A stretch of DNA of 64,000 nt from Gymnogyps californianus (lineage: Eukaryota; Chordata; Aves; Accipitriformes; Cathartidae). The DNA is taken from NCBI RefSeq assembly GCF_018139145.2, contig NC_059471.1, positions 47,375,486-47,439,485 of the forward strand, read 5' to 3'. Each line of letters starts with the position of its first letter. The stretch's first letter is position 1. The notes under the pieces are model-generated. The model searched no databases. It saw nothing but the letters and a program-made list of their open reading frames with translations, and was not told where the DNA came from. A program made the position numbers and the translations under genes. Below are positions 11,023-24,200 of the stretch, one piece after another.

Positions 11023-11052
11023 TGCAGGCAGGCAGGCAGGCAGGCAGGCAGC
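11023..11052. repeat. (GCAG)n microsatellite
   Basis: Seven GCAG units in tandem, with short CA repeat at 11171-11188 nearby. Confidence 0.9.
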
Positions 11053-12857
11053 GGGGAGAGGCAGCGGGGTGTTTGGATCAGGGATGTGACAGCCTCGGAG
11101 TGCATCGGAATTGCTGTTTCTCCTGAACGCCTCTTATTTATGCTCATAAACACAGCCGAAAGGGCACGCAGACACACACACACACACAGAGCACACACCA
11201 CAACCCCAGGTAAAGTCCACATTTGTCTTCATAAGCCCTTCCCCAGCTCCCCATCCAGTCCGGGAGGAAGGAGGGAACGACTGCCAATTACTTGTGCGAA
11301 AGGGAGCCAGGTCTCCATCCATTACCGCGTCCCCTGGGGTGGCGGAATGCAACTTCATCTCTGAAGGGGGTGAACTTGAAACTGAAAGACACTGGTCTGG
11401 AGCGGGGTTGGGCTCTCCTTATCTATCGAAACCGTTGCATCAGAATAGCCAAATCACCCTTTATGTGGATTTCCTTCTTTTTTAAAAAAAAAGCCGTATG
11501 ACTTACTATAGCTATTTCTAAGCTACCACGGCTTGTAAAGAGAAAGCCTCCTGGGGAAGGGATGGAGAAGAGGAGGAAAGTGGGAGACACCACCGCTTTT
11601 CGCCAAGTTGCTGAGAAGCGACCAGCTCCAGGAGAAAGGCCCGAGCAGCCTGCCTTTCCCTACCAGCGGCGAAAAGCCAGCCAGCGGCACACACCGCGGG
11701 GCTCCTTGGCTGATCCCGGCGGGGGAGGGAGGCGGAAAGCCGGGCTCACTTCCTCGCCCGGTGGAGGAAGGCGTGGGGTGCTGCTCCGCCCGGGATGCGT
11801 GGGTGTTTGGCTGCGCGTCTCTGCGCGGCCCCTTCTCGCCAGGACGCTGTCAGGCCAAGTTCATCAGGTTTCCCCAAGGGAAACGCTGAGAGCAAGGGAA
11901 AATTGTGCAAGCGCCGACAAAGGCGGCCGGGGGGGGGGCAAAGGGGGGGAGTGAATTTCTAGGCTAAGCGGTGACCTGCCTTCCTCCCCACATGTCGCCG
12001 GGCTTGCTTTGCCTCTGCGGCCGGGGTCTCTAACCTCTGGGCTGGCAGGGGCTGGGGCGCGTCTACGCGAGTGCAGGCAGCCCGGGCCCCGGCCCTGCCC
12101 GCAGCAGCAGCACGGGCAGCGAGGCAGCCCCGGCCCCGCCGCACCAGCGGGAGCGGGGACGGGCGGCTCGGGCAGGCGCTGGTGGGCGAGACTTTCTCCT
12201 TGGCCGGAGGAACATCAAACCCCTCCAGTACTTTTAAAACGACCCCTTCTCGTCACATGCTTGTTTTTTGCCCAGAAAGGCAGAAAATTCAGCCACCCTC
12301 CCACCTCCGCCCCGAGCGCCAGCCGTAGGCTGAGGAGGGGAGGACCTCTAGATGTTCTAAGGGTCTTCTGTCCCACCTCCCCGGTGTCTTCTGGAGGCAG
12401 GGATGGGGGCCGGCACGTTGTCTCTGCAGCTTGTGATGTGCATCCTGCTGGATTCTCCTAGGTTTGGCAAATAGGGGGTGAAGCAGCCCCGCCCGGCTGG
12501 AGAGATACCCCCTGCCAAGCGCTCCTCGCTCCTTCATTAAAACCGCCCGGGGGGCGATCACCGCGGCGGCCCGAGGGCCGGGGGTGACTGCGTGCGGTGG
12601 GGGGGCAACAGCCTCCGGACCCCGGGGAGGTGTCAGGCTGCTGGCGGCTCCCGGAGCGGGCGGCTGCCGACTCCCGCCCGGTCCCTCCTGCTGCCCCCGG
12701 AGGCAGAAGCTGCGGTAGGGAGTCGCAGCCAACTTTTCCCTCTGTCTGATCTTTCAGAGGTGCGAAGAGGAAAGGGTAGGAGGAGGAGAGGATTTTTTTT
12801 CAGGCACCGTTTGGTCTGTCGCTTATCAAGCCCGAGAGGAAAAACTTTCCTTGGGAC

Positions 12858-12859
<2 letters not shown>

Positions 12860-12892
<33 letters not shown>
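12860..12892. repeat. 33-base T homopolymer
   Basis: Uninterrupted T run between two CpG-rich blocks. Length is probably unreliable. Confidence 0.95.
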
Positions 12893-12896
<4 letters not shown>

Positions 12897-13929
12897 GAGG
12901 AAGCGCTAACTTTAAAGCTACGCTTAAAATGACAGCCCCTCCTGATGCTGCCCCCACCGTAACTCCCGCTGCGGTGCTGCAGCCCGTCTCCGCGCCGCAG
13001 CCCCCTCTGCTCCCCCTGCCCCACCGAGCGCGGGAGCTGCTGCCCGGGGGGAGTCCCCAGGTCTCACCAGGGACCAGCCCCCCTTGTCACCAGCCCCCGG
13101 CGGCCTGGGTAGCCCCCCTTCTCCCCGCCACACGCAGCCGGCTCCCCGGGAAGACGGCTTGAGCCAGGCTTAGCATCGCACGGGCCTGGTAATAGATTTT
13201 ATCTTAATGTTCGCTGTTATTTCTATTCCTCGTGGGTACGTCCAGCCTCATGAATACTGATGGCAATAAACTCGCAGGCGTTGAGGGGCGAGTTCATTGG
13301 AGATACGAGCATTCTGTAGCCCTACTTTTATGGCCCAAGATGCTCAATAAAGGGAAGGAGGCATATATATATATATATAACGCATTTACTTGTCTCCCGT
13401 AGTTTTCTCCAGCTTCAAATGCAAGAAATAGGCAGATTTCCTTAATTGACTCAACTGCCTATCTCGAGAAAGTAATAAAGTAACCCCTTATTCCCACAGT
13501 GAAACGATTTATAAATTAATTACTGTAACCCATTGTATTTGATTTCTTTTTTTAGAATTCCCCACAGATGAATATACTAAAGCTTGGGATATTAAGTATT
13601 AACGTCTGATCATAGTTTGCTATATATCCCGACTTAAAAAAAAGAAAAGTTAATGTGGATCTTATAGAACCGCTCATTGAACCTTCTGGATATTTTTATT
13701 TCACCAAACGTTAGCTTTACATTTCTGAGTCGCGGTATTTGTCCTGCCCTGAGTGTCAGTGAGAGCACTGAGAGAAAACCTACAGTACACGTGTTATTTG
13801 GTGAAGTTCACAGAAAGTCAATATCCCATTTAGTGTAAAAGCTATTTTCCCTTTAGATGATAAAAATCAACCTTCAGAAGAAAAAAAAAAACAACAAAAA
13901 AACAACTACCAACCCTTTGGGTGAATGCA

Positions 13930-14060
13930 TAAAAAGTATTTCCATGTCCTAATGAGGACTTTCCTTACATCAGCAAAGACCTGCTAATTACTGATGTACA
14001 AGCCGCAATAATTGCTTTTGCAGCCAAAGTGTAGAATGTTGTCATATTAAAAATTGAAAC
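13930..14060. promoter_or_regulatory. Candidate conserved regulatory block about 5 kb upstream of POU4F1
   Basis: Mixed sequence with regularly spaced homeodomain cores (CCTAATGAGG, GCTAATTACTGA, AATAATTGC, TCATATTAAAA), and no repeat or ORF. The texture is that of a conserved non-coding element, not of neutral avian intergenic DNA. Not verified by alignment. Confidence 0.3.
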
Positions 14061-14559
14061 GCTTGATGGTGATTTAAGTCCCAAGATAGTTCACAACGTC
14101 CCCTTTCGGGAAAGTAAGGAGACCGGAGGAGCCAGGCGGAGGTCCGGTGGAAAATACTGCAGGTCCTGTTGCCAGTAAAGTTTCTCGCTCTTTCTTTTAA
14201 GTGATGCGGAGGAATTAAAAAGCACACCGAGAAGCCCCTCCAGCGAAACACCTCCCAGACCATGCTCGCTTTCCACACCGGCTCCCGTGGGCGAACCGGT
14301 TGCTGGCGTTCACCCGTGCCCACGATCGCTCCCGCTCCCAGGACGCCACATTGCGATGGGGTAGCCGAAAAACGCTGCCTTCCTTCCCTCGGAAAGACCC
14401 GGAGAGGGGCTCGGAGGGGGCAGAGGGGTCGGTCGTCAGCCGAGTCTCACCGCGCTCCGGGATGCGCTCGGCTGCCAAAACCGGGAGAGGAGCGCTCGGC
14501 TCTCCCCCGCCCCCCCCGCGCGAATCAAAGCACCTTCCGAGGGGCTGGGAAGTAGTTGC

Positions 14560-14760
14560 CTTGTCATGTAACACATTGCCCTGATTTATTATAAAATTTT
14601 AACGAAATCATGCATATTTTAACAGCCTTTAATCACTGCATGAAAATTTAATTCATGAACTGTAGCGCGTTTAAATAAATGAAGTGTTAATTCATTAGGA
14701 TTAATTAATTTGTTAAAGGATTGTGTGCAAGGTTAAGGTGGAAGAAAAACTCTTTGTTAG
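14560..14760. promoter_or_regulatory. Candidate POU4F1 autoregulatory enhancer
   Basis: A sharply AT-rich island between two GC-rich stretches, about 5.6 kb upstream of the POU4F1 ATG. It holds a cluster of POU/homeodomain-like motifs: ATGCATATTTTAA at 14610, TTAATTCATGAAC, TTAATTCATTAGG and GATTAATTAATT. In mouse, Brn3a is known to regulate its own gene through binding sites in an enhancer several kilobases upstream. Position and motif content match that expectation, but orthology is inference. Confidence 0.45.
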
Positions 14761-17700
14761 TTTCGCGTCTTAATCACCAGGTTTTGTTAACAGTGAAGGG
14801 GGGGGGGAGAGGGGAAAACGCGCGACGAGGTTTTGCGTGGGGCGGGGGAGCCCGGGGAAGGGCAGCGCCGGCGGGAGGAGGGAGCCTGCGGCCGACGGGG
14901 GAGGGAAACCTCGGCCTCCCCCGGCCTTTTTTTTTGCGTGGCTGGGGTCGGGCGGGCCGGCGGTGGTGCCCGGGCCGGTTAATTAACTTAATCCTAGCCG
15001 AGCAGGTGGAGGTGGGTGCCGGCGAGCTCCAGGCGGGAGGTGATGGTGGCAGGCGCATCCCCCTCGCCACTCTCCGGGCAGGGGATAAGGGCTCCGCGCC
15101 GCCGTCCTGTCAGCGGCTGGGAGCCAGCGCCAACACTTCTCTCCCCAAAATCTGGAGACAGCTCTAAGCTGGCCGGGGAAAAAAGAAAATCCCCTGACAC
15201 CGTTTTCAGTGGGGTCCGGATCGTCGCGAAGCCGCCGCGGAGCCGTCCAGCCCTGCGGCCGGTCCCCGCTGCTCCGGCCGCGGCCCCGGTCCTCAGACGT
15301 GCTTCAAGGCGAGAGTGACCCGGGAAAGGGACAGGGACCTCTCTCATCCGTTCCCGGTCCCCGGGCTTCCCCGGCACACTTCGCCGGCTTTGAAACCGGC
15401 ACCCGACGACCTGATGAGCATCAGGTACGAGTAGTAGCTGCCCGATGGATTTTGACATTGTCCGCCTGGCTTCCCTGAAAAACAGCGGACAGCACCCACA
15501 CAGCCTGTAACAGCATTAGAGAGGAGACAACGCTTTCTACTGAGAAAAGCTGAAAAAAATCAGGAATACTAAACTTCATTTGTTTTTTCAGCCCAGTTTC
15601 ATCCTCCCCTGCCATCTCCTGCTACATTCGTGACTGTCAAAGCACATGCAAGCTTTCCCCTACGCCAGCTGTGCTTTCCCCCCCATCCTTCAGCTAATGA
15701 AGATGGCTTTTCCAGTTAGAGCTAAGGGACACTGAGGCACTAGCTTGATGTTGAGCCACGAAGGCAGGACAGACAGGCCAGCCCTTCAGGCCAGGCCTGA
15801 CAAGTGGGTGGCTCATCACAGCAGTACAGGACTGCTCCAAGGGACCAAGGCGCAGGAAGGGCCAGACCTGGATTAGTAGCCAGAGGGGATTGCTTATCAC
15901 CCCTGACTGCGGGCAGTCCTTGGGATAACCATGGACTCCCACATCAAGTTACCTCGGAGCTGCTTTTCCTCTCATCCAAACCTGGGAGGGGAGAAGGGAG
16001 AAGCCTTGTTCTATTCACATGCCAAAAGCAGCGAGGAAGGAGCATCGTCTTCATAGTTTGCGAAACGTTTACCATAACCACAGTACAGAAGAGGTGTGTG
16101 AAGAGGTGTGTTTTTCAAGCCTATGGCTGCTGGGAGTCAGAGGCAGAACTTCGATGCTGTGCAAAAACTAGGATCAGACTTAGCTGGTTTAAACTGCCTT
16201 TAAATGGCATTATTTGGTGAGGGAAACAGTTGTGAAATGAAGAAGGGGGAAGGAAGGGAGACGCAAGTTAGCACACCTTGTATTGCGTATACAAGCTATG
16301 CATTGTCCCCCTTGCCCCCTTTTTAACGACAATCCAAAAAGAGACGATAAAGGACATCCAAAACCAAACACAGCCCAAGTCAGGATCTGGTGCTGGTAGG
16401 TAGAGCTGTTCCAGCAGCCTTTCATCTGAGGAAGCAATAGCAAGCAGAACTGGGCTCTCACAAGGCCTTCAGGGAATCATGAAGAAGCAAGTCACTTGCC
16501 AGACTGCACGTAGGTAAAACTGCTGATAACAAAGTGAAAACCTGACCTTGGTGTTCTTGCTCTTAGGTATAACCCAACAGATTTCACTGGCAACAAACTG
16601 AGGCCGGTAGCAATCACTCTCACTCTCCTGTGTCACCAACACTCCCTGAGAGCGTTCTCCTGTGTCAAAACCTGCAAGTTGCCTCGTATTTAGTACAGTA
16701 AGTATTATTAGATGAAGTAAAAATTTTTATGAGCTATTAAATATTATTAGACATCATAGATCTCATCTCTACATCACTTTGAAACATCTATTGTCTTAAT
16801 CAAAATTGTAATAGTGAAGTTTTAGATCTTGTATATTCCAGTTCTACATTACTACATAACTAGGTAACTATCATAAAAAATTAACAGCAATGAACTCTCA
16901 CTTAGGCCCTTTTATTCAGAGAGCACGGTAAGTGCAGCAAGAGATTAAAGAAGCACAGCATTGACAGAATGCAGCCTGGAGAACTGAAACCCCATGTATG
17001 GCCAACAAATTTATAACTGAAGAAACCCTAGGCATTACATACAGCTTAAATTTTTGAGTTGATATTGCACCAATCACTCTGTCAAACTTTAAGCCAAAAG
17101 GAATACAATTTACATTAATCAAATAAAATGCAGGATCTAGAGTGTCATAGCTGTCTTAAAGGCACTTAAAAAAAACCCCAAAACAAACAAAAAAAAACCC
17201 CAGAACAACAACCAAAACAAAACAAACCCCAGCCAAACAAAACAAGACTAAGATACAAGAACTCGGATTTGTTTCAGCTTTACAACTTGTGGAACATAAA
17301 ACGTTCCTACTTATAGCACTGGATGCAATCACAATCTGCTCTCTGTATCTGCAGCTAAGATCTGAGGGTACGAGAGAGCTTGGAAATCAAGTAATTACGG
17401 GTAACTACAATTACTCTCTTGCTACAATGCAGGAAGTTACCAGCCCAGAGCTGGGAGGCTGTAGGTGACAATGTGCTCCCACGACTGTTCCAAGTGAAAA
17501 GCCCGTACTTGGCCTGAAATACTTTGCTCTCTGTCCCCACTTGAGAATAAGATATGAAGTTTATGACCTTGATCTTCAGCTTTTTTTTTTTTTTAAACCT
17601 TAGGCTCGGCTCTTCTATCCATTCGAGTTGCATAACATGTAAAGTCAAAATATCCATACTGAAGAGCAAGCCCATAAGCAGTGTTCCTGTCCAAAGGACT

Positions 17701-18884
17701 ACAAAGTAGCATGAAAAAAAACCATTCTCCTTTATTCCAGTTTGATTTCAGCTACGATGCCAGTTGCATTCATGTTCCCATCACTGAAAATTACTTGTGT
17801 ATCAGAAGTATACTGGAGTATACAATGAAGCCAGGAAATGCATCCCCCCCCCAACAAAAATGAAACAAAACAATGACCTTAACACTTATTTACTGCATAT
17901 TTGCAATTGTTTTGCAATACAAGGATATTTTAAGAAAGTATCAGATTTATTTGAGACACCCTTGCCTCTTCTCCCAAAGAGTTAAATCAAGATGGCATTT
18001 TTGGACTTATTAATAAATCCAGTCAAATAAAGTAGCAACTCATGTCCAGATCGTTTCGTCAGCTCCCTAATTTCTGAAAAATGTAAGTTAAAACTGAATA
18101 ACTAGCCTTTTCTGTGAAGATTGAAGTTCGGGTGGTATATTGAAAGCAGCACATGAAAGCACAATGCCATCCTGCTTGTCATCAGGAAAGGGTCCTTGCA
18201 TGTATGGCTTGAATGATGATTTTTTGGTAAAGCTGTTTCTCAAAAAAGAAAAGTCCCACTTTAGAATGAACACACCAATTGCACGAATGCACACACACAT
18301 TACAACGTGAAATGTAGTTCTTGTTCAAACCGCTTACAGGACTTAACTTTACAAAAGATGAGCCAGTCTATCGAAATTTTCCAAGTGGCTATCCCTCTTT
18401 TCAAAGGGTCAAAAGGCAGCATATGGATTTTTCATATCACAGGTATTGATGAAGCGAGGACGTCTGTTTGTAAGAAATGCCATCAGAGGGCTATATAGAA
18501 AGAAAAACCTGCATCTTGCAATTAAATATGCCCTTAAAAAAACCCTTAAACACAATAATGCAAAGAAACCAATTTTGCTCTGCTGCTTAATTAGGTCTCC
18601 TGCCTGTAGTAGGCCATCACATTATGTTGACCTATGCAATACTTTATGGAAGAGTCACCTCCAGAGAGGCCGAAAGCCATTTCCATCAACTGTATCGATG
18701 CTGACACTAGAATGGTAATATGTCTAACAAGGAGGAGGAAGGGAGATTTGATTTTTTTTTGTGAATAAGCTCACATTTATGTTTTACAAAACTTAAAATA
18801 TCTATTTTCCAAATTATGGGGGGGGGGGGGAAGTTTCCCCATTCTTTTTTTGCTAATTCAATATCTGAGGCAACATCAAGGATT

Positions 18885-19732
18885 ACAGTGCTTATAACAT
18901 GTTTTATTCAATTCACATAGAAAAGCATGCAGTATTAATGTAAAATGGTACAGTATTAAAGTAAAATGTTCAGTGCACATTAGGTAAACAAGTCATTAGC
19001 ATACAAACCCATTTTTATGGTCTATACAGGCATACTGAACACATTTAGAATAACAATGCTTTTTGGGAACTAAATTAAAAATTGTGCTTAACTTCAAAAA
19101 ATACAAGCCATGTTTGCAGTGTTAAAGAAGAAATGTTTACTAACCGAAGTGCTGTAACCCTGAAAAGAAAGAGGCTGCTACCTTACACTCAGTTAAAACA
19201 AGAGTTTCAGTACAGTACAGTGCTATGAAACAGTCCAAGCAGCAACATTTCCTCTGGGAGGCAAGTTTTATGGCAAAACTGACATTGTTTTATAGCAATT
19301 TCATGAATCCATAGGATATATAGCCAGTAGCTGCCTTACACGCACAAAATGTAATCTTTACGAATGGGAAACGTAACCTTTAAAACAAATTCTTACATAA
19401 ATGACTGATCTGACAAGACCACTTAAAACTGTTCTGTTCAAGGGAGCCATTAGCTGTGCTCACAACTGGAAGATCATGTAACCTGAAAACTTAAAAAAAC
19501 CCACCCCAAAACCCAACCCCCCCAAGTAAACAAAATGCCCAGTCAAAGAAAAGAATCTGGAATGGTTCCTCCCTAGGAAAGAGCTTGTAATGGGCAAGGG
19601 AACGTTCAGTTTTCACACAGTCGAAAAAGACAGGATCAGATTGCATGGAAGTCATTAAAAATTAAGTTCACCTGTAAATATTAAACATTTGCAGGCTGAC
19701 AACTTTGAGTCACGTTCGATTTCCAAGCAGAG
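18885..19732 (-). other. Probable OBI1 3' UTR
   Basis: AT-rich sequence between the OBI1 stop and the first minus-strand AATAAA I see beyond it (18903-18908). This gives a 3' UTR of roughly 850 bases. The end is an estimate from the signal position. Confidence 0.6.
18903..18908 (-). terminator. Putative OBI1 polyadenylation signal
   Basis: Canonical AATAAA on the minus strand, the only clear one between the stop codon and 18885. Cleavage would be expected near 18885. Other sites further on cannot be excluded. Confidence 0.55.
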
Positions 19733-21236
19733 TCAGTTTTTGGTAGTTTTCGACGGACTAGCACTGGAAAGGCTGCTTTGAATTTTCCTCTTGGTTGACT
19801 GACTGACATTTTTATTTTTCCTTTCAGCTATAAAGGAAGACACCCAAGGAGGATTAAACTGATTGTGCAGGTCAGATGACATCTTTAAAAAGCAGGAACC
19901 GAACTTTTGTTCCTCAAACAACCTTTGTGAGTTACTGAATAGTAAACTCTGGGAAAAGTCTCTTTGAAACAAACAGTTTGGAGGTTTGATATCACTAGCC
20001 ACTACGTTTTGGCCTGCAAACAGTGGAAAGTGGTCATTCATATCTAGCTCAGATGGGGAGAGGATGGAAAACATAGCAGGCTTCCAGCCAGTTCTGTCAA
20101 CTGCTAGATCGCTTCTCTCTGGACACTTCATACTCTGTTCCTCATTCATCTCTTCCAGTTTCTTCTCAGTTTCATTCAGAAGCTTAGAGCACTCTGTTGA
20201 CTTTGAAGAATTATCAAGATCAGAGGACTTGAAATTATAGCATGGACTCTTGCTGTTGTCCGATTCAGACATCATTGAGTCCAACTCGGAAATTTTATCG
20301 AGGTAGGCAGCATCCATAGATGCCTCACTGGAGGTTCTTGTGCGATTCATTTCAGAAGAGCAGAGAGTATGTAACTTTTTAGGTAAGCAAGAACTTGTTT
20401 TATCACTGGACTTTGCTGATGTCTCATCTGACTGACCAGCTACTGAATTTTGCTCTGATTCATCAAAATCTAAGTTCTCAGCAAAATTTGTTGGGCAGGT
20501 CCCCCAAAAACCTGATTTTTCTGTAGTAAAACAGTTTAGCTTCTTTTCGCTATTACAGCTGCTTGTGCTGTGTTCTGGAGAATCTTTGCTGCAATCATCT
20601 GAAGTGTCACAAAACTCTTCAAATTTCAGTTTTCTCAGGAATGTTGATGGTTTCCTTGCATTTTCTTTTCCATCAGGAGTGTTCAACTGAAGGCGACTGA
20701 GAGACAGAAAAGGAGTGCACGGTGGTGGAAGATCATAAAGTTCGTCATCCTTATATGGGGTACATTCCTCAATTTTATTCCACTGCTCTTCTAAGCAGGC
20801 ATCCATATTTGTAGTATTTTCATCCAGGAGAACCCCATGACATCCTGGAAATAGTTCTTTCTTTGGGGCACACTGGGTATTTGAGCCATTTGAACTGTCT
20901 TGACTAGAAGAGCTTAAACAAGTTCCACCACTTGTCAGCTGTTCAAGACTGTCAGGACTTTGACTGGTAGTCAAAGCTTTTTTCTCCTCAACTTGGGTTT
21001 TCAAACATGTTGTGTCTTCACTGCTCTCAGCTCCTTTAGCATCTGTGGAAAGCGCTCTCTCACTAACAGCACTCACTGTCTGGGTTCCTCCGCCTGCATT
21101 TTTCAGCTGTAAAAGCTGACACTCCATTTCTTCTATGTATTTATCACTTCTTTCCAGTGCCTTTTTTAGACGGTTCATTTCACGTTCACTTTGTTCTACT
21201 TTGGACTGAAGTGCAGCTACTGTAAACCTACCAAAC
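19733..21236 (-). CDS. OBI1: OBI1 terminal coding exon 6
   Basis: 1504 bp coding 500 residues and the stop. It begins FGRFTVAALQSKVEQSERE (third coiled coil) and continues with a long serine/acid-rich region of probable disorder. Conserved islands include YKDDELYDLPPPCTPF and MNRTRTSSEASMDAAYLDKI. The acceptor is CTTCCTGCAG. The open frame continues upstream of the acceptor, but that part is intronic. Confidence 0.96.
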
Positions 21237-24200
21237 CTGCAGGAAGTAAGAAAGAAAGAAAATATTAAGCTGAAAAAAGACATTCTCGTGGTGCTTTGTG
21301 AGCTCATTTCAAGAACGAACAAAGCTGTTAAACATTGTGTTAATTTGAAAACAACAGTCAACTTTTCTCTGCTAGTTATGAGAAAAAAAAAATCATACAT
21401 AATGTACAGGTGGAGGTGAATACCTGAAAAGGCAAAATTAAACTATTGGTGGTAGTAAGGCAATAACAAGCAGATTACCCTTCCAGGTGCTGGTTCTATC
21501 AATTCAACTCAAATATGCATGAAGAATTATCCCCTAAAACAATGGCAAAGATTTATGATAACATTTGAACAGTGGTCCACATCTTGAAATATTTACATTC
21601 AATCATTTTCCTACAGTACAGCAGTGTTTTACAATACATTTCTTACACAATGTCACCTTGTCAAATATAAAATGCCAATATGAAATTCAGAAATTGCAAT
21701 AGTCCTTTGAGGTGGTTTAAATACTTATATAGACCATTTCAATTATGTTCCCGTTAGATATACAGCTTTTCCTCGGCCATTGTGTGGATGGTACTTCCAC
21801 TTCAGAGCTACTTGTTTTTTTGAGCTTTACAACCAGAACAACCTAATTTCTTCCTTGACACCAATACAAAAAAACCTGCCACTTGTGGTTTGTGAAAGTT
21901 GCGTGTTTGTGGGGCTTCCAGCTTGAGCATATTTTCAACTGCCAAGATACAGACTTGCCTTCCCCCCATCCTCCACCAGCTTTCAAGACTGACCTTCCCC
22001 AGAGGGCAGGTGAAGGTTTCAGCTATATGCCCTGACTAATTCTAACCTGTCACTGACAGGTGGGCACCAGGGAATTCCCTGCTCCTTTCGAGGCTTTCAA
22101 TTTACAGAAAGAAAAAACAATTAAAGTTCTGGTATTATTAGGAAGGAGGGAAGGACCTGCAGCCACCCTACAACGCTGACACATAAGGTTTTCTATCACA
22201 AAGAAATGACAATTTTGTATGTGGGTTTACACTAACCTCCACTTTCCATCTTGCAGCTCCATGTTACAGCACAAGTTTATATGCACTCTTCCAGCACAAA
22301 CGCTGCCTGGAACTTCCACCCTGTTTCTTTGTCTGTCTGTCTGTCCCTCCTTCAGCATCTTCCAGAGTCACAGGGAATACCCATTCCATTTTCCCCATTC
22401 CATCCCCTCACCCCTTTGCAAAATGCTCCCACCGCAACCCTTAGACCAGTGAGGTCTTAAGGTGGTCTATCTGCGGCCTGCAACTATGCTGGCAAAATAT
22501 CCATGAATCTATCATTTCCAGCAAAGAACCGAACCGCATTTTGTTTCTTCAGTTCCTGAGCCCAAAGCAGTAGGAAACTGCTCCATGCTGACAACTGCAA
22601 TACAGTTAAGCGGGCAGTCTGGGAAAGCAATAAGGGGTATCACAAGCCCCAAACAAATTGGGCACGAGCGACCAGATCTACTGACATACGCCACCGTTCA
22701 ACTGCTTCTGTACGTTTAAAGGACTTCGAAGATTTTGGTGTAGATGGTTCAGTGGTGGGGAAGATTCACGCAACAGTCTAAGTCAGTTCTTTCACAGAAC
22801 TGCTACTAGACCACTTTTTAAATCAGATCAGCCTAAGCTCCACACAGTTTTGGTATGTGCCACTCACTGCTTTGTAGACATGAAATGGCAAGGTAGTACT
22901 TTTATATTTAGAATAGGAGTGTTCACTTCGTAAGATTTTTTGCCCCTAAAAGAAGCTGGCTGGATTGGAACTCTATCGAGGCAAGGACTTCCCCAACTCT
23001 GCATTACCTCTACCCAGTTACCTTTGTCTTCATAAAAATGAAGACAGACCATTTTTCATTTGCTTAGTCTATGGGTAACAATTTTTCTCAATTGATTATA
23101 GCAGTTTCTCCATTTCTGGTTGCATGCAAGAGGGAAATGGGAGAAAAGGCCAACAAGACTTCCTCCCTCTCCCCTATGAAACTAGATAAAAGCAGAATCA
23201 CAGACAGCTCAGGAATGTTTCAATTATATTTTCAGGTGAAGGGGGTTACAATGAAATAAGCATCCTCATATACAACACATTTTGGCTTATTCCCTCCTTC
23301 AGTAAAAGGAACTCAGATTTTGGTTTAAAATACTGAAGGAGCCACTGTAGCATAGCAGGGCCCAAGCAAGACCCTTCCTGCTTCCTAGGGTGATCCAGAA
23401 GTATTTATATTGCCTTGCTCTAACAGACCTGTTCACACAGCCTTACAGGAGCAAACCCTACACTGCTCAATAAAGGATATAAAAATGATACAAAAATAGA
23501 ATTTAGCTTAATAGCCAAGCAAGAGATGGGGAAAAATGCTTACGTAAAATAAGCAAGATTTTTGGGGGTCTGCTGTAACAGACACTTTGACATAAAAATT
23601 AAACGTTTACATTTATATGCATACCTGGCAATTCCTTTTTAATGGAAGAATAGTGTAATATGTTTATTTAATGCAAATAGCATTAGTGACAGCCTGAGAT
23701 TTGCTTGAGGAAGAAGCACTACATTCTCAAGTGCAACTTTTCTAACAAGTGTCCTCAGGTTAAACAAAAATATAGTATGTTGTTCAAAGCCAAACAGCAT
23801 CACCAATATGTTAATTGTCGTAGAGGGATGTGCTTGGGAATTTTGGTTTTCAGAAATCGAGCATATGACATGCTGCCTACAACCAGTTACCTCTGCAGTT
23901 AAGCACCAGAACAGTAGTTGCTTTCTGTTCCTGCTTTAAGACTTGCATGCATTTATTTCCCAAATTTTCAAGGACATGGATTTTTAAGACAGCCATATTA
24001 CAATGCACATATTTAAACCAGTTACTCCAGACCAGAGCATGACATAGGTGTTTTAGTGACTGATCTGGCAGGTCAGCAAACAGTTTAAAATACATGCATA
24101 TTTTGGTTAAAGAAGCCAGAACCCTCCCCATCTCCCCAAAACCAAATCACTCTCCTAAGAGATTTCTTCTTTTCCCTTCAGACATACAGTGAGCTGTGCC

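Larger units (their letters stand above)
9851..18884. other. Intergenic region between POU4F1 promoter and OBI1 3' end
   Basis: No coding exon recognised. 10216-10715 is nearly all pyrimidine repeat. 11023-11052 is a GCAG repeat. 11600-12200, 12480-13170, 14250-14540 and 14800-15420 are CpG-rich islands whose open frames look like composition artefacts. 13220-14060 and 14560-14760 are AT-rich, regulatory-looking blocks. 15420-18884 is ordinary intergenic DNA with an A-rich C-run stretch at 17165-17260. The last part ends in a 13-G run at 18818-18830. Confidence 0.7.

Noticed and set aside
17165..17260. A-rich tract considered as a retroposon poly(A) tail
   Set aside because: No upstream retroposon body or target-site duplication is visible.
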